Positions 42,907-52,521 of a stretch of DNA of 64,000 nucleotides are shown one piece after another. Positions within the stretch are counted from its first letter, which is position 1; each line of letters begins with the position of its first letter. The DNA comes from Bradyrhizobium agreste (GTDB lineage Bacteria > Pseudomonadota > Alphaproteobacteria > Rhizobiales > Xanthobacteraceae), in assembly GCF_016031625.1 (NCBI RefSeq), contig NZ_JACCHP010000006.1, positions 186,001 through 250,000 of the forward strand, written 5' to 3'. Below the pieces are notes generated by a model that did no database searches, was not told where the DNA came from, and worked only from the letters and a program-made list of their open reading frames with translations. The position numbers and the translations under genes are program-made.

Positions 42907-44232
42907 TTAGGCCTCGAAGAACCGGTTTTTCGGCCGCGGCAGGCCCAGATTCTCCCTCAAGGTGGGCCCTTCATAGTCTTTGCGGAAGATCCCGCGCTTC
43001 TGCAGCTCCGGGACGACCTTGTCGACGAAATCGTCGAGGCCGGCGGGCAGGAACGGGAACATGATGTTGAAGCCGTCGGAGCCGCGCCCGACCAGCCATT
43101 CCTCCATCTGGTCGGCGATGGTTTTTGCTGTGCCGACGAAGGACAGGCCGCCATAGCCGCCGACGCGCTGGGCGAGCTGGCGCACGGTCAGCTTGTCGCG
43201 GGCAGCGAGATCGACCAGGCGCTGGCGGCCGCTCTTGCTGGCGTTCGACTCGGGGATCTCGGGCAGCGGACCATCGGGATCGAAGCCGGAGGCATCGGTG
43301 CCGAGGATCACGGACAACGAGGCGATGGCGCTGTCGTAGTGTACACGGCTGTCGAGCAAAGCGCGCTTCTCCTTGGCCTCCTCGACGCTGTCGCCGACCA
43401 CGACGAAGGCGCCGGGGAGGATCTTCAGGTGTTCGGGGTCGCGGCCGATCTTCTCCATGCGGCCCTTGATGTCGGCATAGAGTTTCTGCCCGTCGGCGAG
43501 GCTGCCGCCGCCGGTGAACACCGCTTCCGCGGTTTCGGCGGCGAGCTGCTTGCCGTCTTCGGAGGCGCCAGCCTGCACGATCACCGGCCAGCCCTGCACA
43601 GGGCGGGCGATGTTGAGGGGGCCGCGCACCTTCAGATATTGGCCCTTGTGGTCGAGCACATGCATTTTGGCGGGATCGAAGAACAGCCCGCTCTCGACGT
43701 CGCGCACAAAGGCATCGTCGGCGAAGGAGTCCCACAGGCCGGTGACGACGTCGTAGAACTCGCGGGCGCGCTTGTAGCGCTCGGCGTGCTCCATGTGATC
43801 GTCGAGGCCGAAATTCAGCGCCGCGTCCGGGTTGGAGGTGGTGACGATGTTCCAGCCGGCGCGGCCGCCGCTGAGATGGTCGAGCGAGGCGAAGCGGCGC
43901 GCAACGTGATAGGGCTCGTCGAACGTGGTCGAGCCCGTCGCGATCAGGCCGATGCGCTCGGTCACCGCCGCGAGCGCCGACAGCAGCGTGAACGGCTCGA
44001 ACGAGGTCACGGTGTGACTGCGCTTGAGCGCGTTGATCGGCATGTTCAGCACCGCGAGGTGGTCGGCCATGAAGAAGGCGTCGAACTTGCCGGCCTCGAG
44101 CTTGCGGATCAGCGTCTTGATATGGCCGAAATTGAAATTCGCGTCAGGCCAGGCCCCGGGATAGCGCCAGGCGCCGGTGTGGATGCTGATCGGGCGCATG
44201 AACGCGCCAAGCTTGAGTTGCCGTTGTGCCAT
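42907..44232 (-). CDS. LLM-class flavin-dependent monooxygenase (NtaA/SnaA/DszA family)
   Basis: Bacterial luciferase-like enzyme of 441 aa using reduced FMN from a separate reductase. Signatures are 'GAWRYPGAWPDANFNFGHI', 'FDAFFMADHLAVLNMP', 'ERIGLIATGSTTFDEPYHVARRFASLDHLSGGRAGWN' (key residues) and 'WNIVTTSNPDAALNFG', as in NtaA, EmoA and DszA. Likely substrates are organosulfur, chelator or N-containing compounds, but the sequence does not say which. ATG start at 44232. No reductase gene lies next to it. Confidence 0.92.
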   Translation of the reverse strand: MAQRQLKLGAFMRPISIHTGAWRYPGAWPDANFNFGHIKTLIRKLEAGKFDAFFMADHLAVLNMPINALKRSHTVTSFEPFTLLSALAAVTERIGLIATGSTTFDEPYHVARRFASLDHLSGGRAGWNIVTTSNPDAALNFGLDDHMEHAERYKRAREFYDVVTGLWDSFADDAFVRDVESGLFFDPAKMHVLDHKGQYLKVRGPLNIARPVQGWPVIVQAGASEDGKQLAAETAEAVFTGGGSLADGQKLYADIKGRMEKIGRDPEHLKILPGAFVVVGDSVEEAKEKRALLDSRVHYDSAIASLSVILGTDASGFDPDGPLPEIPESNASKSGRQRLVDLAARDKLTVRQLAQRVGGYGGLSFVGTAKTIADQMEEWLVGRGSDGFNIMFPFLPAGLDDFVDKVVPELQKRGIFRKDYEGPTLRENLGLPRPKNRFFEA

Positions 44233-44407
44233 CGCGCCCTAAGTCCGTTCTGGGTGACGTTCGCAAAGACATAGGGACGCTGAGGAACTCTGCCATTGGG
44301 GGAGGCGGGAAGAATTTTTTGTTTTTCGATCGACTCTCAGTACGTTGCCTCTCGAACCAATCCGCCTCTTGCTTCGACCAAGCCTTGACATCGTGAGGAG
44401 ACCCGAC

Positions 44408-44968
44408 ATGGCCGGCGCAATGACTGTGGATCGCGGCATGGTTCGCATCGACCGCCCCATGCCCTGGGTTGGCCGGCTGTTGTCGGTGCCGCTGCTGGCC
44501 GCGAGCGGTTATCTCCTCTGGAATGTCGCGCTCGGCCTGCGCCAGGATTTTTCCGGGTTTGGCCGGCTTGCCGACGACCTCGTGCCGGTGCTGGTGTTCA
44601 CCGGGCTCGGACTGCTCGTCGGCATTCCCGGCCTGATCCTGCTCACGTTCCGCTATTTCGTCGTGCTCAACGAGACGCTGCGCCAGATCGTCATCACCAG
44701 GCAGTTCGGCCCGCTGAACATCCGCAGGCAGCGCAACCTCGCCGACTATCATTTCATCAGCATCACCGATGATTATGATACGGATCTGACGACGTACGAC
44801 GTCAATCTCTGCGGCAACAAGGGTACCGAGCCGATCACGCTTCAGAGCTTCATCAGGCGCGAGGAGGCGGACCAGCTCGCAAACGAGATCGGCCGCGTCC
44901 TCAAGCTGCCGACGCGCGACTATGTCGGCACCGAGCCGGATGCGGATGAAATGGACGCCGCACGCTAG
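44408..44968 (+). CDS. Membrane protein of unknown function, PH-like C-terminus
   Basis: Protein of 186 aa with two hydrophobic helices (about 25-45 and 65-85), then a cytoplasmic domain whose pattern ('FVVLNETLRQIVITRQFGPLNIRRQ', key residues) resembles bacterial PH-like (bPH/YcxB) domains. It has no enzymatic motif. The ATG at 44408 follows GAGGAG. It is divergent from the LLM monooxygenase gene. The function is unknown. Confidence 0.6.
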   Translation: MAGAMTVDRGMVRIDRPMPWVGRLLSVPLLAASGYLLWNVALGLRQDFSGFGRLADDLVPVLVFTGLGLLVGIPGLILLTFRYFVVLNETLRQIVITRQFGPLNIRRQRNLADYHFISITDDYDTDLTTYDVNLCGNKGTEPITLQSFIRREEADQLANEIGRVLKLPTRDYVGTEPDADEMDAAR

Positions 44969-45125
44969 GCGTGTATCCGAAAATTGGGATGTCTGGCTGG
45001 TCCTCCGATAGCGGCTCAGTAGCGGACATTGCGCGAGGTTCGAGTCGGGCCACCTCCAGACCTCGCCTCCGCTTCAAGACACGGGTACCTTGCGATTTTT
45101 GGCAATTCCGCTGTGAGGGAATCTA

Positions 45126-46022
45126 ATGGCTAGCAAGGACCTTCCGACGATCGGCATCATGATTGCGGGGACTGAGCGTCCCATTGAGGGATTCAAGACG
45201 GGTCTCAAGGAATTCGGGCTTGTTGAAGGACAGACCGTCAAATTCGAGCAGCGTGTAGCCAATGGCGAGCTTGGGAAGCTCCCCGCCTTCGCGGCGGAGC
45301 TGGCTCACCTTAATGTCGACGTCATAGCGCTCATTGGAGCGGTCACCGCCCGCGCTGCGCAAAAGGTGACGACGACTATTCCGATTATTTACTCAGTTGT
45401 GGTCGACCCGATTGGCGACGGGCTCACCACAAGCCTGGAAAGACCCGGCGGCAACATGACCGGGGTGACGAGTTTCGACCCGAACCAAGCGAGGACGCAC
45501 GTCGATTTACTGCGGTCGGTTTGTCCGAAGCTCTCGCGCGTGGCGGTGCTTAGCGACAAGGGCGTATCAGAGTGCATGTCCAACAGCAATGAGCATGCCA
45601 TTCGAGACCGCGGGCTCTCCTCACAGATTTTGCGCGTTCTCGGACCCGACCCCGATCTGGATGGAGCGTTTGCTGCGATGAAACGAGAGCAAGCAGATGC
45701 GTTGATTGCAGTCGAAGAGCCGATCATTGGTCCGAACCGCATGCGGATTGCGCAAACTGCCGTGGCCCTGCAGCTTCCTACAATTTTCCCGAGGGAGATG
45801 GCTGATGCGGGCGGCCTCTTCAGCTACGGCACGAGCCTGCGTACGGCTACCCGGCATATGGCGCAGTACGTGAAGAACGTTCTCGATGGCGCGAAACCGG
45901 GCGAGATGCCAATCCGCACATTGTCCGCACACGAGTTGGTGGTGAACTTGCAGACCGCTGCACGGCTTGGGCTGACGGTGCCAGCGGACTTGCTCGACAG
46001 AGCCGTCGAAGTAATTCAATGA
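45126..46022 (+). CDS. Orphan ABC transporter substrate-binding protein (ABC_sub_bind type)
   Basis: Protein of 298 aa with a periplasmic-binding fold of the TrpX-like ABC_sub_bind family (PF04392): 'VDVIALIGAVTARAAQKVTTTIPIIY', 'DPIGDGLTTSLERPGGNMTGVTSF' (key residues) and 'ADALIAVEEPIIGPNR'. No signal peptide is visible at the ATG at 45126, which follows a GAGGGAA-type site. There is no permease or ATPase gene nearby. Lone, leaderless members of this family are numerous in Bradyrhizobium and their role is unknown. It may be a sensor or an inactive relic. Confidence 0.8.
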   Translation: MASKDLPTIGIMIAGTERPIEGFKTGLKEFGLVEGQTVKFEQRVANGELGKLPAFAAELAHLNVDVIALIGAVTARAAQKVTTTIPIIYSVVVDPIGDGLTTSLERPGGNMTGVTSFDPNQARTHVDLLRSVCPKLSRVAVLSDKGVSECMSNSNEHAIRDRGLSSQILRVLGPDPDLDGAFAAMKREQADALIAVEEPIIGPNRMRIAQTAVALQLPTIFPREMADAGGLFSYGTSLRTATRHMAQYVKNVLDGAKPGEMPIRTLSAHELVVNLQTAARLGLTVPADLLDRAVEVIQ

Positions 46023-46154
46023 ATCCGGAGTCCGGTTAGGTCAACAACGGAAGCGGCGATCTGACTGCCCCAAGTCCGGTTGACATTCAGAACCTGACTT
46101 TTCGTCAAGCAGCGGCGAGGCCGGAATCGATCGGGCCAGGGCGATTGCGGAAAC

Positions 46155-46196
46155 ATGGATTCCGGGCTCGCGCCGAGGGGCACGCCCCGGAATGAC
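46155..46196. repeat. Half copy of the 'gtcattccgg' palindromic element
   Basis: Only the right half (ATGGATTCCGGG...CCCCGGAATGAC) is present, matching the corresponding half of the 20771-20877 element. It lies downstream of convergent genes. Confidence 0.75.
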
Positions 46197-46204
46197 GGAA
46201 AGGA

Positions 46205-46957
46205 TCAGCTCAAAATATCCTTCTGCATCTTGCCGCCATAGAAATGGAAGAACGGCACCGGCGCATCGTGGCGGAGCGGACCGGTGGCCAGGCGGGTGTC
46301 GAGCTCGTTGAGCACGTTACGCGTCATCGGATGCAGATCGGCGAGCGGTTTTGAGCCGAGCTCGACCCAGACCAGCTCGACCAGCTCGGCATCGGCATGG
46401 ATCACGCCATCGACGCGGTGGGTGATCGCGGAGGCGTCCGCGGTGAAGAAGCGGGTGTCGAAGCGCTTGACGCGGCCGGGCGGGGTGATGGCGCGGGCGA
46501 TCAGGAACAGGCCGGAGGGGTCGGGCAGCAGGCCGGCATCCGCAAACGGCTTCCAGGGACCGTCGAGCTTCGGTGTCTTGCCCTCTGCCCTGCGGCCGAG
46601 GCAGAGACCGGTCTCCTCGCAGGCCTCGCGGATCGCGGCAATGGCGAGCGATTTGGCGCGTGAGGGTGGCGTCTTCGGGCTGCCCTTGGCGAGATTGGCC
46701 TCTAACTCCGGGGTGATGGGGGCGGCGCAGGGCACGCGATGGTCGGCCTTGTCGACGCGGCCGCCGGGAAAGACGAACTTTCCCGGCATGAACACCACCT
46801 TGTCGTGGCGCTTGCCGACCAGCACTTTCGGAATGGGCCCGCTGCGATCGACCAGGATCAGCGTCGCCGCATCCTTCGGGCGGAAGTAAGGATGATGGTC
46901 GGCTTCCTTCTCCTCGTGAACCCTGGTCTTTTCCTCGGCCTGCGAAATATCCGTCAT
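46205..46957 (-). CDS. NUDIX hydrolase
   Basis: Pyrophosphohydrolase-type protein of 250 aa. The Nudix box is spread over 'GGRVDKADH...', with the conserved core 'AAIREACEETGLCL' (RE-x2-E-E-x-G). An N-terminal 'AATLILVDRSGPIPKVLVGKR' forms the first strand. The loop between GG and RE is longer than the minimal Gx5E box, as in the coenzyme-A/ADP-sugar-like large Nudix proteins. The substrate is unknown. It is last in the topA-rnr-DUF983 run on the minus strand. Confidence 0.85.
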   Translation of the reverse strand: MTDISQAEEKTRVHEEKEADHHPYFRPKDAATLILVDRSGPIPKVLVGKRHDKVVFMPGKFVFPGGRVDKADHRVPCAAPITPELEANLAKGSPKTPPSRAKSLAIAAIREACEETGLCLGRRAEGKTPKLDGPWKPFADAGLLPDPSGLFLIARAITPPGRVKRFDTRFFTADASAITHRVDGVIHADAELVELVWVELGSKPLADLHPMTRNVLNELDTRLATGPLRHDAPVPFFHFYGGKMQKDILS

Positions 46958-46986
46958 GTCCTCACCCGAACTGTTCTTTTATTTGC

Positions 46987-47418
46987 TTACACAGGCGGAA
47001 TACCATCGGGCGGGTTGTCGTCAAACCCGTGCATGCGCAGAGCCCATTGCAAGCCGACCACAGCTCCCTTCACGGGCTGCAACAGCGCGAGCGAGGCGAC
47101 GAAGGTGAAGGGCAGATAGGCCGCGAAGCTGATCCAGACCGGCGTGGTGTAATTGGTCTCGATCCACAAAACGGCCGGCACCACGATGTGACCGACGATG
47201 ACGATGACGAGATAGGCGGGCAGATCGTCGGCGCGGTGCGGGGTGAAGTCGAGGCCGCATTTGGCACAATGATCGGCTGTTTTCAGGAAAGCGCGGAACA
47301 GCTTGCCTTCGCCGCAGCGCGGGCAGCGACCGCGGAAGCCACGCTTCATTGCCGTCACGACATCGCGCTTCTCGACGAGGCCGCTCTCGCGCGTCCAGAT
47401 ATTCGGGGCCATCCGCAT
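46987..47418 (-). CDS. DUF983 family membrane protein
   Basis: Protein of 143 aa. A Cys4 zinc-ribbon ('RGRCPRCGEGKLF' and 'DHCAKCGLDF') is followed by two hydrophobic helices (about 75-95 and 98-118). This is the DUF983 layout, common near RNase R genes in alphaproteobacteria. The ATG at 47418 overlaps the rnr stop region; a GTG at 47427 is possible. It probably sits in the inner membrane with the zinc ribbon in the cytoplasm. The role is unknown. Confidence 0.85.
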   Translation of the reverse strand: MRMAPNIWTRESGLVEKRDVVTAMKRGFRGRCPRCGEGKLFRAFLKTADHCAKCGLDFTPHRADDLPAYLVIVIVGHIVVPAVLWIETNYTTPVWISFAAYLPFTFVASLALLQPVKGAVVGLQWALRMHGFDDNPPDGIPPV

Positions 47419-47420
47419 CG

Positions 47421-49769
47421 TCACCACGCCTTGCCCTTCTTGCCCTTACCCTTGTTCTTTCCCTTGGCCTTCTTTCCCTTGCCGGACTTTTGCTTCTCCG
47501 GCTTGCGTTTTCGCTCCGGGCTGCGTCCGGGATGGGCCTTGGACAATTTGCGCTGGGGACGGAGCGGCCTGCGCTCGCGCGGGCCGCTGTCGCTCTCCGA
47601 CGACAGCAGCTCGAAGCGCAGCGCGCCCGCGATCGGAGCGGCTTCGATCAGGCGGACGTCGACGACATCGCCGAGCTGGTACATGGTGCCGCTGCGCGTG
47701 CCGACGAGGGCATGGCGGCCCTCGTCATAGTTGAAATATTCCGTGCCGAGGGATCGGATCGGAATCAAGCCGTCGGCGCCGGTCTCGTTCAGCTTGACGA
47801 ACAGGCCGGCGCGGGTGACGCCGGAGACGCGGCCCTGGAAGCTGGCGCCGATGCGATCGGCGAGATGGTGCGCGATCAGGCGATCGACGGTCTCGCGCTC
47901 CGCCTTCATCGCGCGCCGCTCGGTCAGCGAGATATGCGCGGCCACTTCGCTCAAGGTCTCCGGCGTCTCGCTGTCGGGCAGGGCGCCTTCGCCGAGGCCG
48001 AGCGCACGCACCAGCGCGCGGTGCACGACGAGGTCGGCATAGCGGCGGATCGGCGAGGTGAAATGCGCATAGCGGCGCAGGTTCAGGCCGAAATGACCGT
48101 AATTCTCCGAGGAATATTCCGCCTGCGCCTGCGCGCGCAGCACCACCTCGCTGACCAGCGGGTAATAGTCGTGGCCTTCGAGCTGAGCCAGCACGCGGTT
48201 GAACGTGGTGGGGCGCAGCGCGCCGGCTTTGGCGAAGGGGACGTCCAGCGTCTCCAGGAATTCCGCGAGCGCGTGAACCTTCTCCAAGGTCGGCTCGTCA
48301 TGCACGCGGTAGATCAGCGGGAGCGATTTCTTCTCCAATGTCTCCGCCGCGGCGACATTGGCGAGGATCATGAACTCCTCGATCAGCTTGTGCGCATCGA
48401 GCCGCTCCGGCACCATGACGCGGTCGACCGTGCCGTCGCTCTTCAGCAGGATCTTGCGCTCCGGCAGGTCGAGATTGAGCGGATCGCGCTCGTCGCGTGC
48501 GCGCTTGGCGCAGGCATAGGCGGCATAGAGCGGCCTCAGGATCGGATCGAGCAGGGAGCCGGTGGTATCGTCGGGGCGTCCATCGATCGCGGCCTGCGCC
48601 TGCGCGTAAGCGAGCTTGGCGGCCGAACGCATCAGGATGCGATGAAAACTGTGCGAGCGCTTGCGGCCGTCGGGGCCGAGCACCATGCGCACCGCCAGCG
48701 CGCCGCGCGCTTCGCCCGGCACCAGCGAGCAGAGATTGTTGGAGATGCGCTCGGGCAGCATGGGCACGACACGGTCGGGGAAATAGACCGAGTTGCCGCG
48801 GTCGAGCGCGTCGCGGTCGAGCGCGGAGCCCGGGCGGACGTAGAAACTGACATCGGCGATGGCGACGTTGACGATGAAGCCGCCCTTGTTGTTGGGATCC
48901 GGATCGGGCCCGGCGTGCACGGCATCGTCGTGATCCTTGGCGTCGGGCGGATCGATGGTGACGAGCGGGACGTCGCGCCAGTCCTCGCGCCCCTTTAGGT
49001 TGGCCGGCTCCGCAGCTTCCGCCTCGCGCTCGGCGGCGGAGGAGAACTGCAAGGGAATGTCGTGGGCGTAGATCGCGATCAGGCTGATCGCCTTCTCGGA
49101 CTTGACCGAGCCGAGCTTCTCCTTGACGCGTCCGGAGGCGAGGCCAAAGCCACGGGTGCGGACGATGTCGACACTGACGAGATCGCCGTCCTGTGCGCCC
49201 TGCGTGTCGGTCTTCGCGATGTTGAGCTCGCGGTCGGCGAACTTCTTGTCGACGGGGACGAGCCGCCCGCCGCCCTCGGGTAGGCTGCGGAACACGCCGA
49301 GGATGCGGCTCTTGGCCTTGTCGATGACCTTGATGATGCGGCCGCGATAGGCGGGACCTTCGTCGTCATCGCTGCGCTCGACGCGCAGCAGCGCACGGTC
49401 GCCGACACCGGCGGCGGTGCCGGGCTTGAGCCGGCGCGGCATCTCGATGAGGATCTTTGGCGGCTCGCCGTTCTCGACCTCGTCCCATTCGGCGGGAGAG
49501 GCGATCAGCTCGCCATCGGCGTCGCGGCCGGTGATGTCGGCCAGCAGCGTCGGCGGCAGCGCGTCCGGCTCGGAGACCTTGTGGCGCTTCTTCTTGATGA
49601 TGCCGTCGTCGGCGAGCTCGCGCAGCATGCGCCTGAGCTCGGCGCGATCGGCGTTCTTCAGGCCGAACTCGCGCGCAATGTCGCGAGTCCCGACCTTTCC
49701 CGGATTTGCCTTGATGAAGGCGACGATGGCTTGCCTGTCGGGAAAACCACGGTCTTTCTTTGGTTTCAC
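47421..49769 (-). CDS. rnr: Ribonuclease R
   Basis: Processive 3'-5' exoribonuclease of 782 aa that degrades structured RNA. The order is winged helix, cold-shock domains, RNB catalytic domain ('DHDDAVHAG' and 'IADVSFYVRPGS', metal-binding Asp cluster near 280-300), S1 domain (about 645-730) and a Lys-rich basic tail. It starts with GTG at 49769, seven bases after the topA stop, so translation is probably coupled. The C-terminal tail is unusually Lys/Gly-rich. Confidence 0.96.
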   Translation of the reverse strand: MKPKKDRGFPDRQAIVAFIKANPGKVGTRDIAREFGLKNADRAELRRMLRELADDGIIKKKRHKVSEPDALPPTLLADITGRDADGELIASPAEWDEVENGEPPKILIEMPRRLKPGTAAGVGDRALLRVERSDDDEGPAYRGRIIKVIDKAKSRILGVFRSLPEGGGRLVPVDKKFADRELNIAKTDTQGAQDGDLVSVDIVRTRGFGLASGRVKEKLGSVKSEKAISLIAIYAHDIPLQFSSAAEREAEAAEPANLKGREDWRDVPLVTIDPPDAKDHDDAVHAGPDPDPNNKGGFIVNVAIADVSFYVRPGSALDRDALDRGNSVYFPDRVVPMLPERISNNLCSLVPGEARGALAVRMVLGPDGRKRSHSFHRILMRSAAKLAYAQAQAAIDGRPDDTTGSLLDPILRPLYAAYACAKRARDERDPLNLDLPERKILLKSDGTVDRVMVPERLDAHKLIEEFMILANVAAAETLEKKSLPLIYRVHDEPTLEKVHALAEFLETLDVPFAKAGALRPTTFNRVLAQLEGHDYYPLVSEVVLRAQAQAEYSSENYGHFGLNLRRYAHFTSPIRRYADLVVHRALVRALGLGEGALPDSETPETLSEVAAHISLTERRAMKAERETVDRLIAHHLADRIGASFQGRVSGVTRAGLFVKLNETGADGLIPIRSLGTEYFNYDEGRHALVGTRSGTMYQLGDVVDVRLIEAAPIAGALRFELLSSESDSGPRERRPLRPQRKLSKAHPGRSPERKRKPEKQKSGKGKKAKGKNKGKGKKGKAW

Positions 49770-49776
49770 TTAGCCT

Positions 49777-52521
49777 CTAATTCTTGCCGGCACTCTTCTT
49801 GGCCGGAGCCTTGGGGGCGGCTGCCTTGGTCGGCGACGTCTTTGCGGTCGACGGCACAGCGGCGCGCGCCTTGCTGGTGGATTCGGATTTGGATTTGGCC
49901 GCGGCTTTCTTCGCAGCCGGCTTCTTCGGCTTCGGTGCGGCGTCCTCGCCGTCCGCAGCCTTCTTGGTCTTGGCCGGCTTTGCCGCCTTCTTGGCCTTGC
50001 CGCCGCCCTTTGCGCCGCCTTTGGCCGCGCGCTCATCGATCAGCGCGATCGCCTGCGGCAGCGTGATCGTGTCCTTCTCGAACTCGGCCGGAATCGTCGC
50101 GTTGACGCCGCCGGCCGTGACATAGGCGCCGTAACGGCCGCTCTTCACGGTGACGGTGCCGAGCGTCGGATGATCGCCGAGCGCCTTGCCGGGATCGGCG
50201 CCGAAGCGGCGGCTCGGGCCCTTGGCGACCTTCTCGGCGATCAGCGTCACCGCGCGGTTGAGGCCGATGTCGAACACCTCGTCGCCGGCCTCTAAGCTCG
50301 CATAGGTCTTCTCGTGCTTGACGAACGGCCCGAAGCGGCCGAGGCCGGCGATGATCGGCTGGCCGGTTTCCGGATGCTTGCCGATCTCACGTGGCAGCGA
50401 CAGCAGCTTCAGCGCCAGCTCGAGATCGACGTCGCTGGGCGAGGTGCCCTTCGGGATGCCCGCGCGCTTCGGCCTCTCGCCTTCCTCGTAATCCTTCTGC
50501 TCGCCGAGCTGGATATAGGGCCCGAAGCGGCCGGCCTTGACCCAGACGTCGAAGCCGGTGTCGGGATCCTGTCCGAGCGAACGGTCGGCGGTCGTCTCGC
50601 CGTCGGCGGCGAGCTGACGGGTGTAGCGGCATTCCGGATAGTTCGAGCAACCGACGAAGGCGCCGAACTTGCCCGCCTTGAGATTGAGGCGCCCGGTGCC
50701 GCAGTTCGGGCACTGGCGGACGTCGCCGCCGTCGGCGCGGGGCGGATAGATGTGCGGTCCCAGCATCTCGTCGAGCACGTCGAGCACCTGGGCGACGCGC
50801 AGATCCTTGATGTCGTCGACGGCGCCGATGAAGTCGCGCCAGAAATCCTTCAGCACCTGCTGCCAGGAGATCTCGTTGTTGGAGATGCGGTCGAGCTGCT
50901 CCTCCAGCGCGGCGGTGAAATCGTATTCGACGTAGCGGCTGAAGAAGCTTTCCAGGAACGCGATCACGACGCGGCCCTTGTCCTCGCCGTGCAGGCGCTT
51001 CTTCTCCAGCTTGACGTAGCCGCGGTCCTTCAGCACCTGCAGGATCGAGGCATAGGTCGAGGGGCGGCCGATGCCGAGCTCTTCCATGCGCTTGACCAGC
51101 GAAGCCTCGGAGAAGCGCGGCGGCGGCTCGGTGAAGTGCTGGATGACGGACAGGCTCTGCCGCTTCACGGCCTCGCCCTGGCTCATCGCGGGCAGGCGGC
51201 GGGAATCCTCGTCCTCCTCGTCGTCGCGGCCTTCCTGGTAGAGCGCGAGGAAGCCGTCGAACTTGACGACCTGGCCGGTGGCGCGCAGCTCCAGCGTGCG
51301 GGAGCCGGCCTTCGCCGTGATGTCGACGGTGGTGCGCTCGAGCTCGGCGGATTCCATCTGGCTCGCGATGGTGCGCTTCCAGATCAGCTCATAAAGCTTC
51401 GCCTGATCGGCATCGAGCTTGCGGCTCATGCTGTCGGGGCGGCGGGAGAGATCGGTCGGGCGGATCGCTTCGTGCGCTTCCTGGGCGTTCTTGGCCTTGG
51501 CCTGGTACTGGCGCGGGGTATCCGGCACGTAGGCGTTGCCGTAATCCTCGCCGATCACCTTGCGCGCCTGGGTGATCGCTTCAGGGGCGATCTGCACGCC
51601 GTCGGTACGCATATAAGTAATGAGTCCGGTGGTCTCGCCGCCGATGTCGATGCCCTCATAAAGACGCTGGGCGATGCGCATCGTGTGCGCCGGCGCAAAG
51701 CCGTATTTGCGGCTGGCTTCCTGCTGCAGCGTCGAGGTGGTGAAGGGCGCCTGCGGATTGCGCCGGGCCGGCTTGGCGTCGACCGCGGTGACGGCGTAAG
51801 TCGCCGCTTCCAGCGCCTTCTTGAAGTCTTCGGCTTCCGCGCCGGTGCCGATATCGAGGCGCTGGATCTTCTTGCCGTCGGCGCCGACGAGGCGGGCCTC
51901 GAACGCTTCCCCGCGCGGGGTCAGCAGGGTCGCGATCAGCGACCAATATTCGCGCGGCACGAACTTCTCGATCTCGAGCTCGCGGTCGCAGACGAGGCGC
52001 AGCGCCACCGACTGCACGCGGCCGGCCGAGCGGGCGCCCGGCAGCTTGCGCCACAGCACGGGGGAGAGGGTGAAGCCGACGAGGTAGTCGAGGGCGCGGC
52101 GCGCCATATAGGCGTCGACCAGCGCGCCGTCGATCTCGCGCGGATGCTTCATTGCCTCCGAGACGGCCTGCTTGGTGATGGCGTTGAACACCACGCGCTC
52201 GATCTTTTGATCCTTCAGCGCGCGCTTCTCCTTCATCACCTCCAGCACGTGCCAGGAGATGGCCTCGCCCTCGCGATCAGGGTCGGTCGCCAGAATCAGG
52301 CGCTCGGCGCCCTTCAGGGATTTGGCGATATCGTTGAGCCGGCCGGCCGCCTTGGGATCGACCTCCCAGATCATCTTGAAATTGGCGTCGGGATCGACGG
52401 AACCGTTCTTCGCCGGAAGATCCCGGACATGGCCGAACGAGGCCAGAACCTCATAGGACGAGCCCAAATACTTGTTGATCGTCTTGGCTTTCGCCGGCGA
52501 CTCCACGATGACGATATTCAT
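49777..52521 (-). CDS. topA: DNA topoisomerase I
   Basis: Type IA topoisomerase of 914 aa that relaxes negative supercoils. The TOPRIM domain has 'VESPAKAKT' and the 'DPDREGE' motif (near 81-87). The catalytic tyrosine is Tyr303 in 'GLITYMRTDG'. A Cys4 zinc ribbon ('CPNCGTG...FVGCSNYPEC') is followed by three zinc-free repeats ('KAGRFGPYIQLG' type) and a long Lys/Ala/Pro-rich basic tail (about 850-914). The ATG at 52521 is chosen because earlier in-frame codons add no TOPRIM sequence. It heads the topA-rnr-DUF983 run. Confidence 0.97.
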   Translation of the reverse strand: MNIVIVESPAKAKTINKYLGSSYEVLASFGHVRDLPAKNGSVDPDANFKMIWEVDPKAAGRLNDIAKSLKGAERLILATDPDREGEAISWHVLEVMKEKRALKDQKIERVVFNAITKQAVSEAMKHPREIDGALVDAYMARRALDYLVGFTLSPVLWRKLPGARSAGRVQSVALRLVCDRELEIEKFVPREYWSLIATLLTPRGEAFEARLVGADGKKIQRLDIGTGAEAEDFKKALEAATYAVTAVDAKPARRNPQAPFTTSTLQQEASRKYGFAPAHTMRIAQRLYEGIDIGGETTGLITYMRTDGVQIAPEAITQARKVIGEDYGNAYVPDTPRQYQAKAKNAQEAHEAIRPTDLSRRPDSMSRKLDADQAKLYELIWKRTIASQMESAELERTTVDITAKAGSRTLELRATGQVVKFDGFLALYQEGRDDEEDEDSRRLPAMSQGEAVKRQSLSVIQHFTEPPPRFSEASLVKRMEELGIGRPSTYASILQVLKDRGYVKLEKKRLHGEDKGRVVIAFLESFFSRYVEYDFTAALEEQLDRISNNEISWQQVLKDFWRDFIGAVDDIKDLRVAQVLDVLDEMLGPHIYPPRADGGDVRQCPNCGTGRLNLKAGKFGAFVGCSNYPECRYTRQLAADGETTADRSLGQDPDTGFDVWVKAGRFGPYIQLGEQKDYEEGERPKRAGIPKGTSPSDVDLELALKLLSLPREIGKHPETGQPIIAGLGRFGPFVKHEKTYASLEAGDEVFDIGLNRAVTLIAEKVAKGPSRRFGADPGKALGDHPTLGTVTVKSGRYGAYVTAGGVNATIPAEFEKDTITLPQAIALIDERAAKGGAKGGGKAKKAAKPAKTKKAADGEDAAPKPKKPAAKKAAAKSKSESTSKARAAVPSTAKTSPTKAAAPKAPAKKSAGKN

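Noticed and set aside
45030..45060. A GGTTCGAGTC-like T-arm motif
   Set aside because: There is no matching acceptor stem, D-arm or anticodon arm around it, so it is not a tRNA.
47349..48998. A 549-codon plus-strand frame opposite rnr
   Set aside because: It is a shadow of rnr, whose RNB and S1 signatures are unambiguous on the minus strand.
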